A DNA stretch of 64,000 bases from Rhizobium sullae (GCF_025200715.1 NZ_CP104144.1:2542001-2606000), one strand, 5' to 3'. Counted from the first letter of the stretch, positions 33,832-43,191 are shown. Made by a program: numbers and translations. Notes: a model not told the origin generated them from the letters alone.

Positions 33832-34635
33832 TCAGAAGGACGGAAGGGTCGGCATCGGACGGCCTGTCCATTTCGTCGCAATCTTGTCGAGATCGCCGGA
33901 GATCTTCATCAGATAGATCGACGTATTCAGCCACTGACGCAGTTCGAGGTCCTCCAGCTTCGTCGCCATCGAATTGCCTTGCTGGAAGAAGGTGAAGCCG
34001 ACCTGCAGGCCAGCGTCAGGACGCTGCTTGATGATCGCTTCACCCACAGTCGACGGCAGTGCAACCGCATCCGCCTGACCGGCAATTAGCGCCTGCGCAC
34101 TGGTGGAGTCGTCCTCGAAAACTACGATTTCCAAGTCCGGGACGGCCGCCTTGCGGAGCGCGGTTTCCTGTGACGAACCCCGATTGACCGCAACGCGCTT
34201 GCCCTGAAGATCGGCAAGGCTCGCAAACTTCTGGTCGGGACCTGATATGATGTCCATGTTGAAGGCGCTGTAGGGCTGGGTAAACATGACGGTTTTTGCC
34301 CGTTCACCCGTCGGGGCCAGCGTCGCAACGAGGAAATCGACCTTACCGGTCTGGAGTGCCGGAATGCGGGCCGGCGGCGTCAATGGTACGAGTTCAACAG
34401 GCAGCGAGAGATATCCGGCAATCAAGTTGGCGACGTCAACGTCGTAGCCGGTAGGATTACCCTTTTCGTCCACCATGCCCATGGGCGGCGCACCGGTCAG
34501 GACGCCGATCCGAACCGTGCCGCGTGATATGATGTCATTGAGCGTGACCGCCCTGGCTTCGGCGGTCATGGCCAGGGCCGTGATGCCGATTGCGACTGCT
34601 GTTACAACCGCGCGCATAGAATTGAAAACTTTCAT
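33832..34635 (-). CDS. Family 3 ABC substrate-binding protein
   Basis: This periplasmic protein has 267 residues. The signal peptide spans about residues 1-29 ('MRAVVTAVAIGITALAMTAEARA'). Family 3 marks are 'GTVRIGVLTGAPPMGMVDEKG', 'NPTGYDVDVANLIAG' and 'KVDFLVATLAPTGERAKTVMF'. The ATG at 34635 has GGAGGA as ribosome site. It is the first gene of the four-gene operon and is preceded by two copies of the LacI-type operator, so it is probably induced with the idonate genes. The ligand is unknown. Confidence 0.92.
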   Translation of the reverse strand: MKVFNSMRAVVTAVAIGITALAMTAEARAVTLNDIISRGTVRIGVLTGAPPMGMVDEKGNPTGYDVDVANLIAGYLSLPVELVPLTPPARIPALQTGKVDFLVATLAPTGERAKTVMFTQPYSAFNMDIISGPDQKFASLADLQGKRVAVNRGSSQETALRKAAVPDLEIVVFEDDSTSAQALIAGQADAVALPSTVGEAIIKQRPDAGLQVGFTFFQQGNSMATKLEDLELRQWLNTSIYLMKISGDLDKIATKWTGRPMPTLPSF

Positions 34636-34751
34636 GACTTCCTCCACCTGATTTGACTGGGCTCTTGCTGCCGATGCGAAGCGACAGAACCGCCCCATCG
34701 CTCGCCTCCCCCGATTCCCCTTGCACTAGGCATTGCATCCCAACAATGCAA

Positions 34752-34787
34752 AGGTTATCGTTAACCTCCTTAATGTTATCGATAACA
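34752..34787. promoter_or_regulatory. Tandem LacI operators in a divergent control region
   Basis: Two related dyads lie side by side: AGGTTATCGTTAACCT (34752-34767) and TGTTATCGATAACA (34774-34787). They are 22 bases centre to centre, two helical turns, so two repressor dimers could sit on one face. They lie between the family 3 SBP operon (minus) and the second lacI-type gene (plus). Confidence 0.75.
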
Positions 34788-34834
34788 AATGGCATGTCAA
34801 GCTAGTTTGCTTTTCACGGCACGGGATAGGGCAA

Positions 34835-35857
34835 ATGGCACAGGACAGGGCGAGGATCGTCACGCTGCTTGATGTGGCAGCAAAGGCGGGCGTAAGCAGC
34901 ATGACGGTCTCAAAGGTAATGCGAGGCGTCGGCAACATTTCCGAGGAGACGCGGCAGAGGGTGAGGCGTGCCGCAGACGAGCTTGGCTATTTGCCGAACA
35001 GCCTTGCGGGATCATTGAGTTCGCGCAAGAGCCGGATGGTAGCGGTGATCATCCCATCGATCAGCGACATCGTTTTTTCCGAAGTGCTGAGCGGGGTAAA
35101 CGCCATCCTCCGGCCAAGAGGGCTTCATACATTCATTGGGGAATCCCATTTCGATCCCGGCATCGAAGCAGACCTCATCCGGGAGATGCTGTCGTTCCGT
35201 CCGGCAGGGCTCTTGCTGAACGGCGGCATGGCGCGAAGCTCCGCTTCCGATAAATTGCTGGAAAGACGCAACTGCCCGGCGATTCAATTGTGGGATTGCG
35301 ACAATGAAGATCTCGATTTCAGCGCTGGCCCTTCGCACGCCGAGGCGGGGCGCCTCGTTGCGGCGCATTTCCTCGAGCGCCGCCTTAGACGCATTGCCTA
35401 TGTCGGAGCCGAATTGGAGAAGGATCTGTGCGCCCGCTGGCGCTACCTTGCCTTGCGGTCATCGCTTGCGAGCGCCAATATCGACGTGATCAGCATGGTT
35501 TGTGAAAACCGGCCGAGACAAGCCGAAACAGGACGCGCCCTGACGCAGCAACTGATCCGCAAGCATCCCGAGATCCAGGCGATTCACTTCCTGAATGACG
35601 CGATGGCGCTTGGTGGCCTCTCCTATCTGCACGAAGCGGGAATAGCGGTCCCGGAGCAGATGTCGGTGGTGGGATTTAACGGCACGTCCATACCCAACAC
35701 GGTGCGAACTAGGCTTACAACCATTGATGTGCCGAGGGCCGCGATCGGAGAAGCAGCGGCTCAGGCGCTCTTGAATATACTTGCAGACGTGCATCTGAAC
35801 AGGTCGTGGCGGGCTGAGATACAGCTCATCCAGGGCAACACCACGACGAAACCATGA
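34835..35857 (+). CDS. Second LacI-family repressor
   Basis: This LacI/GalR-family regulator has 340 residues. The HTH 'TLLDVAAKAGVSSMTVSKVM' is followed by the hinge and an effector domain from about residue 62. It is related to, but clearly distinct from, the regulator at 30616: the N-terminal 40 residues differ at many positions. An ATG further upstream in the same frame would run through the operators, so 34835 is taken as start. Both regulators have very similar recognition helices and probably read the same operator, perhaps with different inducers. Confidence 0.9.
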   Translation: MAQDRARIVTLLDVAAKAGVSSMTVSKVMRGVGNISEETRQRVRRAADELGYLPNSLAGSLSSRKSRMVAVIIPSISDIVFSEVLSGVNAILRPRGLHTFIGESHFDPGIEADLIREMLSFRPAGLLLNGGMARSSASDKLLERRNCPAIQLWDCDNEDLDFSAGPSHAEAGRLVAAHFLERRLRRIAYVGAELEKDLCARWRYLALRSSLASANIDVISMVCENRPRQAETGRALTQQLIRKHPEIQAIHFLNDAMALGGLSYLHEAGIAVPEQMSVVGFNGTSIPNTVRTRLTTIDVPRAAIGEAAAQALLNILADVHLNRSWRAEIQLIQGNTTTKP

Positions 35858-35955
35858 TCGATCGCGTGCCCATCGCTTCTTTCGATATCGCTTGCGACAC
35901 AACGTGCTAAAAAAATGGCACCATTCGCGGTGCCCAGTTTCCGGGAGGAAGGCCG

Positions 35956-37056
35956 TTACATCTTGCCCCAGAGCTTTTTATACTCGTCGCGGTAGCCGTT
36001 TTCCGGATCGAACGCGTTCTTGGGGCCGCCGTCGAATTCGACATTGTCGGCGGTGACGACATGGAGCGGGGAAAGATAACCCGACCATTGTTCGCCGGCG
36101 AAGGCGCGGTTCAGCTCGTCGACGAGCTGCCAGCCCTGCAGGTTGAGCGGCTCGGCGACCGTAACCTTCTGGAATTGCCCGGCGCGGATGCGCTGGTAGG
36201 CCGATTCCGAGCCATCACCGGCCGCGACGTTGATCGGCGCGTCTGTGCCGCCCTTGCCGGCAGCTGCCAGTGACGGGCCCATGAAGTCGAAATAAAGATC
36301 GTTGATGGCGAGCGAATGGGTCCACTGGTCGCCGTATTTCTGCAGCAACGATGTCGTCAGCTGCGGCATGCGCTGGGAGGTTTCGGCAATGGGCGTGTCG
36401 ACATATTCAAGAACCTTGCCGCCGAGTTTCTCAATCTCCTCTTTCATCCTGTCGGCCTTGGCGATGGCAATCGCATAGGTCGAATCGGTGAAAATCACGA
36501 CGCCCGGCTTGCCTTTCGCATCGGCATAGGCCCAATCTGCAGCCGACTTGGAAACCTCCATGGCGTCGGTGCTGACGTTGGCGAAAAGGCCGGTTTTTTC
36601 GTCAGGACCGATCACCGGCCCTGCATGCCAGGCAACCAGCGGAATTCCTGCAGCCTTCGCCTGCTCAAGAGCCGGCGCCTGCTCGACGGCATCGAAGCCG
36701 TTGATGATAATCCCGGCGGGCTTCAGGGCCATGGCCTGGCCGAATGCTGCTGTGCGGCCGCCGATCGAGCCCGCACCGTCGAGAACCTTGACCTGCCAAC
36801 CCATGGCGGCTGCGGCTTCCTCGACGCCGGTGGTAACACCCAAGATGCCGCCGTTCTTCAGATCGCCGGCGAGTACGACGATCGTCTTGTCTTCTTGTAC
36901 CTTAGGTCCTGTCGTCGGACCGTCCCAGGTGGTGACGCGGGTCGCATATTTGTCGACCACGGCCTTGGCGTCGGACATGGCATCCGCCAGCGCCGGTCCC
37001 GCAAGTATCAAGGCCAACACGGTGACGGAACTCTGGATAAGCGTTCTGCGTTTCAT
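35956..37056 (-). CDS. Ribose-type ABC substrate-binding protein
   Basis: This periplasmic sugar-binding protein of the RbsB/Peripla_BP_4 type has 366 residues. The signal peptide covers about residues 1-25 ('LIQSSVTVLALILAGPALADA'). Typical segments are 'IVVLAGDLKNGGILGVTTGVEEAA', 'KPAGIIINGFDAVE' and 'GIPLVAWHAGPVIG'. An approximately 35-residue leader after the signal ('MSDAKAVVDKYATRVTTWDG') is found in aldose/aldonate-binding relatives. The start has a GGGAGGAAG ribosome site. It follows the permease and ATPase genes of the same operon. Confidence 0.92.
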   Translation of the reverse strand: MKRRTLIQSSVTVLALILAGPALADAMSDAKAVVDKYATRVTTWDGPTTGPKVQEDKTIVVLAGDLKNGGILGVTTGVEEAAAAMGWQVKVLDGAGSIGGRTAAFGQAMALKPAGIIINGFDAVEQAPALEQAKAAGIPLVAWHAGPVIGPDEKTGLFANVSTDAMEVSKSAADWAYADAKGKPGVVIFTDSTYAIAIAKADRMKEEIEKLGGKVLEYVDTPIAETSQRMPQLTTSLLQKYGDQWTHSLAINDLYFDFMGPSLAAAGKGGTDAPINVAAGDGSESAYQRIRAGQFQKVTVAEPLNLQGWQLVDELNRAFAGEQWSGYLSPLHVVTADNVEFDGGPKNAFDPENGYRDEYKKLWGKM

Positions 37057-37096
37057 GGTTCTTCCTCCCTTTGAAGATTGTGCGCGCCGGGCGCGA

Positions 37097-38161
37097 TCAG
37101 TTTTTCGATGGCTTTCCAGACACTGGACCTGGGACCGCGGCTTTTCCGACAGCACCCCGCTTCCTCTGCGCGTAACCGGCGATGCCGATGGCCACGAGCA
37201 GAGTGATGCCGTTGAAGAGTGGTTCAACGAAGAACGAGCCACCGATTTGCTGGATGCCGGAAATGCCGACAGCAAGAATGATGACACCGGTCATGGTGCC
37301 CCAGACATTGACCCGTCCAGGCTTGATGGTGGTGGAGCCGAGAAAGGCGCCGACGAGCGCCGGCAGCAGGTATTCGAGGCCAACACTGGCCTGGCCGATA
37401 CGCAGCTTCGAGGCGAGCAGGACGCCTGCAAGCGCGGCAAGCGTGCCCGACGAGACAAAAGCGCCGATGACAAAACGGCGGACCGGAATGCCGTTCAGCG
37501 CCGCCGCTTTCGGATTGGCACCGATCGCATAGACGTAGCGGCCAATCGGCAGATATTCGAGAACGAGCCAGAGCACGAGGGCAAGCAGCAGCACATAAAA
37601 GCCGGTGATCGGCAGGCCGAACACCATCGTACCGTTCAGTGAATAAAAGCCCTCCGGCAAGACTCCGACGACCTGGCGTCCGCCGGTGTGCCAAAGTGCT
37701 AGCGCGTAGAGAACCGTACCGGTGCCGAGCGTTGCGATGAACGAGTCGATGCGCGCGACCTCCACCAGAAGACCGTTGAGGAAACCGGTGACTGCGCCGA
37801 GCGCAAGCACGATGACAACTGCAATCGGCCACGGCACGCCGAACACGGTCTGCAGGCTGATCGCAAGAATGTGCCAGAGCACGATGCCGTAGCCAACAGT
37901 GAGATCGATGCGGCCCGCAGCCATCGGGATCATTGCTGCCAGCGACAGGAGGGCGATGATCGCCTTGTCGGAAACGATCGAGCGAAGATTGAGGACCGTC
38001 GGAAAGGTCTGCGGCAGGAGAAGCGAAAACAGCATGATAAGCAGCAAAGTAAGAATGACCAGCCCGTAAACCGGCAGGAACCGCAGCAGTTTCTGCATGA
38101 AGCTGAGGCCTGCCAGCTCGGCTCGGGTCGGCTCAAGGGCGGTGGATTCGATCGACTGCAT
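37097..38161 (-). CDS. Ribose-type ABC permease
   Basis: This permease of 354 residues is of the RbsC class with about ten helices. The N-terminal cytoplasmic part is longer than usual. 'LAAMIPMAAGRIDLTVGYGIVLWHI' contains the substrate-path helix, and 'VEVARIDSFIATLGTGTVLYALALWHTGGRQV' is the family's conserved centre. The ATG at 38161 has GGGAGAAAG just upstream. It overlaps nothing: the ATPase gene ends 17 bases upstream. Confidence 0.92.
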   Translation of the reverse strand: MQSIESTALEPTRAELAGLSFMQKLLRFLPVYGLVILTLLLIMLFSLLLPQTFPTVLNLRSIVSDKAIIALLSLAAMIPMAAGRIDLTVGYGIVLWHILAISLQTVFGVPWPIAVVIVLALGAVTGFLNGLLVEVARIDSFIATLGTGTVLYALALWHTGGRQVVGVLPEGFYSLNGTMVFGLPITGFYVLLLALVLWLVLEYLPIGRYVYAIGANPKAAALNGIPVRRFVIGAFVSSGTLAALAGVLLASKLRIGQASVGLEYLLPALVGAFLGSTTIKPGRVNVWGTMTGVIILAVGISGIQQIGGSFFVEPLFNGITLLVAIGIAGYAQRKRGAVGKAAVPGPVSGKPSKN

Positions 38162-38178
38162 TATCTTTCTCCCGGAAC

Positions 38179-39675
38179 TCAAGCGGCTTCTGAAGCCGAC
38201 GCGGCAGCGATCACCGCCGATGTGGTTAAATCCGCACCTTGCAATTCACGGACAATCCGTCCGCGCGAAAACACCAGGGCACGATGGCAGATATGTGCAA
38301 TTTCCTCGAAATCCGTCGACACGACGACGACCGCGAGACCTGCCTCCAGCGCACGGGCGATCAACCGATAGATGTCGGCCTTGGCACCGACATCGACGCC
38401 TGCGGTCGGATCCTCGGCGATCAGAAGCTTGCGGTCGGTTGCAAGCCAGCGGCCGACCACCACTTTCTGCTGGTTGCCCCCCGACAGCGCTTCGATCGGC
38501 AGGCTCTGGTCATTCGGCCGCAACCCGACGCTCTCCCCGATCGCGCGCGCCAGGGAAGCTTCCTTAAACGGCGAGAGGAAAGAGAAGGGCCTGCGTCCGG
38601 AGGCTGCAGGATTGATGAAGGTGTTTTCTCGAAGCGACAGCGACATGGCGATGGATTCTTCGGTGCGGTCGCGCGCGATCAGCCCTATGCCGGACTTCAT
38701 TGCCGCGACCGGGCTCGACAGGTCCGGTACCGCCCCACCGATATTTACTGCGCCGGAAAAAGCTTCGCAGCCAAAGAGTGCCCGGCCGATCAGTTCTTGA
38801 CCGGCGCCGCGCAAGCCAACCAACCCAAGCAGCTCTCCTTTTCGGATGTCGAAGGAAACAGGTCCGGCGCTGCGGCAGGCAAGGTCCCGAACATTGACGA
38901 TCGTCTCGCCCGGGTTGCCTGCTGCTTTGGCGAAGAGTTGGTCCGCCTTTCGGCCGACGATCATTTCAATCAATTCGTCCGGCGTCGTCTGTGCCACCGG
39001 CTTCTGGCCGACCAGGCGACCGTCGCGCAAGACCGCGACCCGATCGGCGATGCGGAAAATCTCATCGAGCCGATGCGACACGTAGATCATCGCGACCCCT
39101 CGCGCTTTCAGCGGACGGATGGCGTTGAAGAGGCGTTCCACCTCATCGGCCGGAAGGCTGGCGGTCGGCTCGTCGAGAACGAGCACGTCGGCTTCTACGG
39201 CGAGCGCGCGGGCGATCGCCACAAGCGATTTTTCGGTGCGGGTGAGGTCCTGGACACGCGTCGACGGCTCAAAATCGCAGCCGACGAGGTTCAACGCCTC
39301 CCGGGCCCGCTCCTCCGTCCGCCTCCAGTCGATCAGGCGCGAACGCATGGAGAAACCCTGCGCCAACCCGACATTTTCGCCGACCGTCATCCATTCGATC
39401 AAGCCAAGGTCCTGGTGGATAAAGGCAACCGACTGACGTTCGTTTGGCTTTGGCGGCCGATGGACATAAGGCTCACCACGGAACTGAATATCGCCGCCGT
39501 CCGGCTTATAGATTCCGGCCAAGGTCTTGATGAGCGTCGATTTGCCTGCGCCGTTTTCTCCGAGAAGCGCGAGGATCTCCCCTGGGTGCAGATTCAGGGA
39601 TACCTGAGACAATGCCCGGGTGCCGCCGAACTCCTTGGTGATGGAGCGAAACTCCAGCAGCTTTTCGCTAGTCAT
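38179..39675 (-). CDS. Ribose-type ABC double ATPase
   Basis: This tandem ATP-binding protein of the RbsA/MglA/XylG class has 498 residues. The first domain has Walker A GENGAGKS at residues 39-46 and Walker B 'VLVLDEPTASLP'. The second has a degenerate P-loop region ('GLRGAGQELIGRALFG') but the signature 'LSGGNQQKVVVGRWL' and 'IAEDPTAGVDVGAK'. This asymmetry is normal for the class. The start at 39675 has GGGAGGAGC. It is the first gene of the operon and lies 42 bases from the operator at 39718-39731. Confidence 0.93.
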   Translation of the reverse strand: MTSEKLLEFRSITKEFGGTRALSQVSLNLHPGEILALLGENGAGKSTLIKTLAGIYKPDGGDIQFRGEPYVHRPPKPNERQSVAFIHQDLGLIEWMTVGENVGLAQGFSMRSRLIDWRRTEERAREALNLVGCDFEPSTRVQDLTRTEKSLVAIARALAVEADVLVLDEPTASLPADEVERLFNAIRPLKARGVAMIYVSHRLDEIFRIADRVAVLRDGRLVGQKPVAQTTPDELIEMIVGRKADQLFAKAAGNPGETIVNVRDLACRSAGPVSFDIRKGELLGLVGLRGAGQELIGRALFGCEAFSGAVNIGGAVPDLSSPVAAMKSGIGLIARDRTEESIAMSLSLRENTFINPAASGRRPFSFLSPFKEASLARAIGESVGLRPNDQSLPIEALSGGNQQKVVVGRWLATDRKLLIAEDPTAGVDVGAKADIYRLIARALEAGLAVVVVSTDFEEIAHICHRALVFSRGRIVRELQGADLTTSAVIAAASASEAA

Positions 39676-39717
39676 CGGCGCTCCTCCCAAAGCCCAGTGA
39701 ACCTGCAAGCCATGGTA

Positions 39718-39731
39718 TGTTATCGATAACA
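39718..39731. promoter_or_regulatory. LacI operator TGTTATCGATAACA
   Basis: This perfect palindrome is identical to the core at 28001-28014 and 34774-34787. It stands 42 bases before the ribose-type ATPase gene on the minus strand, and also in the region upstream of the UgpB-type operon on the plus strand. Confidence 0.8.
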
Positions 39732-39954
39732 ATCCTGTCAACAGGAATTAAGAAGCCGGTTGGTTGCGATCAAGGCATTGCAATGGCTTGTGGCCTCGAC
39801 ACCGAACAAGACAAACGGAATCGCGAAGTTCGTCATCCAAGTTTCACGGAAATTAGCGCTGACTGTCACATTGGGCTGCTAGCTGAAGCAGCGAACGAGC
39901 CGTGGCAATCCAAGGGCCAGCGGGTCATCGTTACACTTCCAAGGAGCACTTGCG

Positions 39955-41298
39955 ATGAGACTCACTGTTCTTCAATCAGCTCTGGCGTCTCTTCTGGCCG
40001 CCACCGCATTTGGTGCTGGTCCGGCCTATGCCGAGAAGACCAAGTTCGAATTCTGGTACGGCCTGTCCGGCGATCTCGGCGAGCGCGTACAGGACGCCTG
40101 CAAAAAGTTCAACGACATGCAGGCGGACTACGAAATCATCTGCACCTCGCAGAACGGCTACGACGCGACGCTTCAGAACACGATTGCCGCCTATCGCGCC
40201 AAGAAGCAGCCGGCGATCACCCAGATCTACGATGCAGGCACGCTCGACATGATGCTTTCCGGAGCCTTCGTGCCGGCCAAGAAACTGATGGCCGACAACG
40301 GTTATACGATCGACTGGACCAACTATTTCAGCGGCATCGCCAATTACTACGCGACGGCTGCAGGGGAATTAAACTCCTTCCCGTTCAACTCTTCGACCGC
40401 CATGTTCTATTACAATGTCGACGCCTTCCAGAAGGCCGGCATCGACTTTAAGCCGGAAACCTGGGAACAGGTCGAGGAAGCCGCCCGCAAGCTGAAGGCG
40501 GCGGGTTTCGAATGCCCGCTCGGCTTTAACTTCGATACATGGGCGATGATGGAGCAATTTTCCGCCATCCACAATCAGCCGCTCGCAACCAAGGGCAACG
40601 GCTATCAGGGTCTGGACGCCGAACTCGTCTTCAACAAGACCAAGTTCGTCGACCATGTGACGTTCTTCAAGAAAATGGCCGACGAGAAGCTGTTCGTCGT
40701 CAAAACGAAGCAGCTCGGCATGGACATCGTCCCCGCGTTCACCTCGCAGACGTGCCAGATGATCCAGACCTCGATCGCTGACCACGGTACAGTCGGCAAG
40801 ACGCTGCCGGAAGGCGTCAAGTGGGAAGTCGCCATGCTGCCGGTCTGGAAAGGCACGCAGCGGCAGAACTCGCTGGTCGGCGGTGCCTCGCTATGGGTCA
40901 TGGCCGGTCGTCCGGAAGCCGAATACAAGGGCGCAGCCGCTTTCCTGAACTTCCTCGCCACGCCGGAAATGGCCCAATGGTGGTCGACGGTTACTGGCTA
41001 CATCCCAGTCACCAAGACCGGCTTTGAGGGCATGAAGGCAAACGGTTTCTACGACAAGGCTCCCTACAAGGGCCGCGAGCTCGCAATCGCCAGCCTGACC
41101 TACACACCGACCTCGGAGAACACGCGCGGCATCCGCCTCGGTGGTTTCACCCAGATCCGCAAGGAGGCCTCTACGGCGCTGGAAGCGATTTTCATGCAGA
41201 ACGCCGACGTGCAGGCTGAACTCGACCAAGCCGCCGAGCGGGGCAACGCCGTGCTGCGTCGCTTCGAAAAAACCTATGCCGGCCAGAAGCTGAACTGA
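39955..41298 (+). CDS. UgpB-type ABC substrate-binding protein
   Basis: This periplasmic protein of 447 residues is close to UgpB, the glycerol-3-phosphate/glycerophosphodiester-binding protein. The signal peptide spans about residues 1-26 ('FGAGPAYAEKT'). 'IAAYRAKKQPAITQIYDAGT' and 'FNSSTAMFYYNVDAF', a middle 'NSLVGGASLWVMAG' and a tail 'ERGNAVLRRFEKTYAGQK' follow E. coli UgpB closely. The start has AAGGAG eight bases before it. A strong hairpin follows (41314-41344). The ligand could be a glycerophosphodiester or another polyol derivative. Confidence 0.9.
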   Translation: MRLTVLQSALASLLAATAFGAGPAYAEKTKFEFWYGLSGDLGERVQDACKKFNDMQADYEIICTSQNGYDATLQNTIAAYRAKKQPAITQIYDAGTLDMMLSGAFVPAKKLMADNGYTIDWTNYFSGIANYYATAAGELNSFPFNSSTAMFYYNVDAFQKAGIDFKPETWEQVEEAARKLKAAGFECPLGFNFDTWAMMEQFSAIHNQPLATKGNGYQGLDAELVFNKTKFVDHVTFFKKMADEKLFVVKTKQLGMDIVPAFTSQTCQMIQTSIADHGTVGKTLPEGVKWEVAMLPVWKGTQRQNSLVGGASLWVMAGRPEAEYKGAAAFLNFLATPEMAQWWSTVTGYIPVTKTGFEGMKANGFYDKAPYKGRELAIASLTYTPTSENTRGIRLGGFTQIRKEASTALEAIFMQNADVQAELDQAAERGNAVLRRFEKTYAGQKLN

Positions 41299-41313
41299 GT
41301 TTCGCAAGCAGTA

Positions 41314-41344
41314 AGAGCCTGCCAGCCGGGTGCAGGCAGGCTCT
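41314..41344 (+). terminator. Intercistronic hairpin after the UgpB-type gene
   Basis: AGAGCCTGCC (41314-41323) pairs perfectly with GGCAGGCTCT (41335-41344), leaving an 11-base loop. There is no U run, so partial attenuation or RNA protection is more likely than full termination. Confidence 0.65.
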
Positions 41345-41375
41345 CGTCCCCGAAATATATTGGTTTGATTGATCC

Positions 41376-42266
41376 ATGGAAAAGCGGGCCGTTTTCAACA
41401 GCTGGTGGCTGCCAATCCTTTTCGCCCTGCCGCAGATTCTTCTGATCCTTCTTTTCTTCTATTGGCCGGCACTCGCGGTGATGAAGTGGGCTTTCACGCT
41501 GGAGCCCCCCTTTGGCGGGGCAGCGGAATTTGTCGGGCTGACGAATTTCGACGAGGTGTTTTCCGATCCCTTCTATTGGAATTCTGTCGCCGTCAGCCTC
41601 GTTTTCGCGCTTTGCGGGACTTGCTTCACCATCCTGGTCGGTCTCGTTTTGGCAATTGCAGTTGATCGGCGGCTCCCCGGTTCGGGACTATTCCGTTTCC
41701 TCTATATCCTTCCCTACGCAATCGCCGGACCGGCCGCCGGCATGGCATTCCGGTTCATTCTTTCGCCCGAACGTGGGCTGATGGCCTCGGTCAACGCCGC
41801 TTTCCCCGATTTCTGGAACCCGGCAAAATACGGCAGCCACGCGCTCATCCTCGTCATCGTCATCTTTGCCTGGAAATGGGCCGGTTACACCTTCATCTTC
41901 CTGTTGGCCGGCCTGCAATCCGTGCCACGCTCTCTGACGGAAGCCGCTGCCATGGACGGCGCCGGACCGATCCGACGTGCGATCGATATCCAGGTTCCGC
42001 TGCTGGCGCCGACACTGTTCTTTCTGCTCGTCATCATGATGACGGAGGGGTTCGTCGGTTCGGACACCTTCGGCATCGTGCACAGCACGACAAGTGGCGG
42101 ACCCAATCACGGCACGGAGGTCATGGTGTTTCGCATCGTCGATGAGGCTTTCAAGGGGCTCAATTACTCTGGCGCCTCGGCGCAGAGCATCGTCCTGATC
42201 GGCCTGATCATGGTCTTCACATTCATCCAGTTTCGCTTCATCGAGAAGCGCGTGCACTACAAGTGA
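41376..42266 (+). CDS. UgpA-type ABC permease
   Basis: This first permease of the UgpABCE-type importer has 296 residues and six helices. 'RAVFNSWWLPILFALPQILLIL' is the first helix, and the EAA loop is 'LTEAAAMDGAGPIRRAIDIQVPLLAP'. It ends with 'IQFRFIEKRVHYK', a common UgpA ending. The ATG at 41376 has only a weak ribosome site, which fits reduced expression after the hairpin. Confidence 0.92.
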   Translation: MEKRAVFNSWWLPILFALPQILLILLFFYWPALAVMKWAFTLEPPFGGAAEFVGLTNFDEVFSDPFYWNSVAVSLVFALCGTCFTILVGLVLAIAVDRRLPGSGLFRFLYILPYAIAGPAAGMAFRFILSPERGLMASVNAAFPDFWNPAKYGSHALILVIVIFAWKWAGYTFIFLLAGLQSVPRSLTEAAAMDGAGPIRRAIDIQVPLLAPTLFFLLVIMMTEGFVGSDTFGIVHSTTSGGPNHGTEVMVFRIVDEAFKGLNYSGASAQSIVLIGLIMVFTFIQFRFIEKRVHYK

Positions 42267-42273
42267 GCCCATC

Positions 42274-43161
42274 ATGATCCAGCGCACCCCGATCGCCGAT
42301 GCACTGACCTACGTGTTGATGGTCTTCGGCTTCATCCTGTTGATCGGCCCGTTCCTCGTCATTCTGGCCGGTGCCAGTCAAACGCTGCAACAGATCAACA
42401 GCGTGCCGTTCCACTTCCTGCCGCAGGACCGCTTCCTTGAAAATGCCTCTGCTGCCTGGTCGCGCGCCAATCTCGGCTCGGCCATGATCAACAGCCTGAT
42501 CATGGCCTGCCTCGTCACTGTCGGCAAAGTGGCCCTTTCGGCCTGCACAGCCTTTGCCATCGTGTTCTTTCGCACGCCGCTCAAGCACTTCTTCTTCTGG
42601 ATCGTGTTCATCACGCTGATGCTGCCGCTCGAAGTTCGCGTGGTCCCGACCTATGCCGTGGCTGCCGACCTTTTCCAGCCGTTTCGATTGCTGATTTCGG
42701 CCCTGACAGGCATTGAGGTCTCGGTCGAATGGAACCTGCTTAATTCCTACGCCGGTCTCACCCTGCCGCTGATTGCCACAGCAACAGGCACATTTCTCTA
42801 CCGGCAATTCTTCATGACGCTGCCGGACGAACTTGCCGAAGCCGCCCGCATGGACGGTTCCGGGCCTGTGCGCTTTTTCGTCGACATGCTGGTACCCCTT
42901 TCGCGCACCAACATGCTGGCGCTCACCACCATCATGTTCGTTTACGGCTGGAACCAGTATCTGTGGCCGCTGCTGATGATCACGGACCCGGCCTACAAGA
43001 CGACAATGATGTCGCTGAGCGCGCTGCTCCCTTCGGAAAACGGCCTGCCCGACTGGAATGTCACGCTTGCAGGGTCGCTCATCATCATGGCGCCGCCGCT
43101 CATCGTCGTTGCGGTGCTGCAACGCTGGTTCGTCCGTGGCCTGGTCGCAACCGAAAAGTGA
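42274..43161 (+). CDS. UgpE-type ABC permease
   Basis: This second permease has 295 residues. It starts with 'IADALTYVLMVFGFILLIGPF' and has the EAA loop 'DELAEAARMDGSGPVRFFVDMLVPLSR'. The 'YGWNQYLWPLLMITD' segment and the final 'QRWFVRGLVATEK' are hallmarks of UgpE. It starts 7 bases after the UgpA stop. Confidence 0.93.
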   Translation: MIQRTPIADALTYVLMVFGFILLIGPFLVILAGASQTLQQINSVPFHFLPQDRFLENASAAWSRANLGSAMINSLIMACLVTVGKVALSACTAFAIVFFRTPLKHFFFWIVFITLMLPLEVRVVPTYAVAADLFQPFRLLISALTGIEVSVEWNLLNSYAGLTLPLIATATGTFLYRQFFMTLPDELAEAARMDGSGPVRFFVDMLVPLSRTNMLALTTIMFVYGWNQYLWPLLMITDPAYKTTMMSLSALLPSENGLPDWNVTLAGSLIIMAPPLIVVAVLQRWFVRGLVATEK

Positions 43162-43191
43162 TCCGGCGATTTAAAGAAACGAGGTTCAAAC

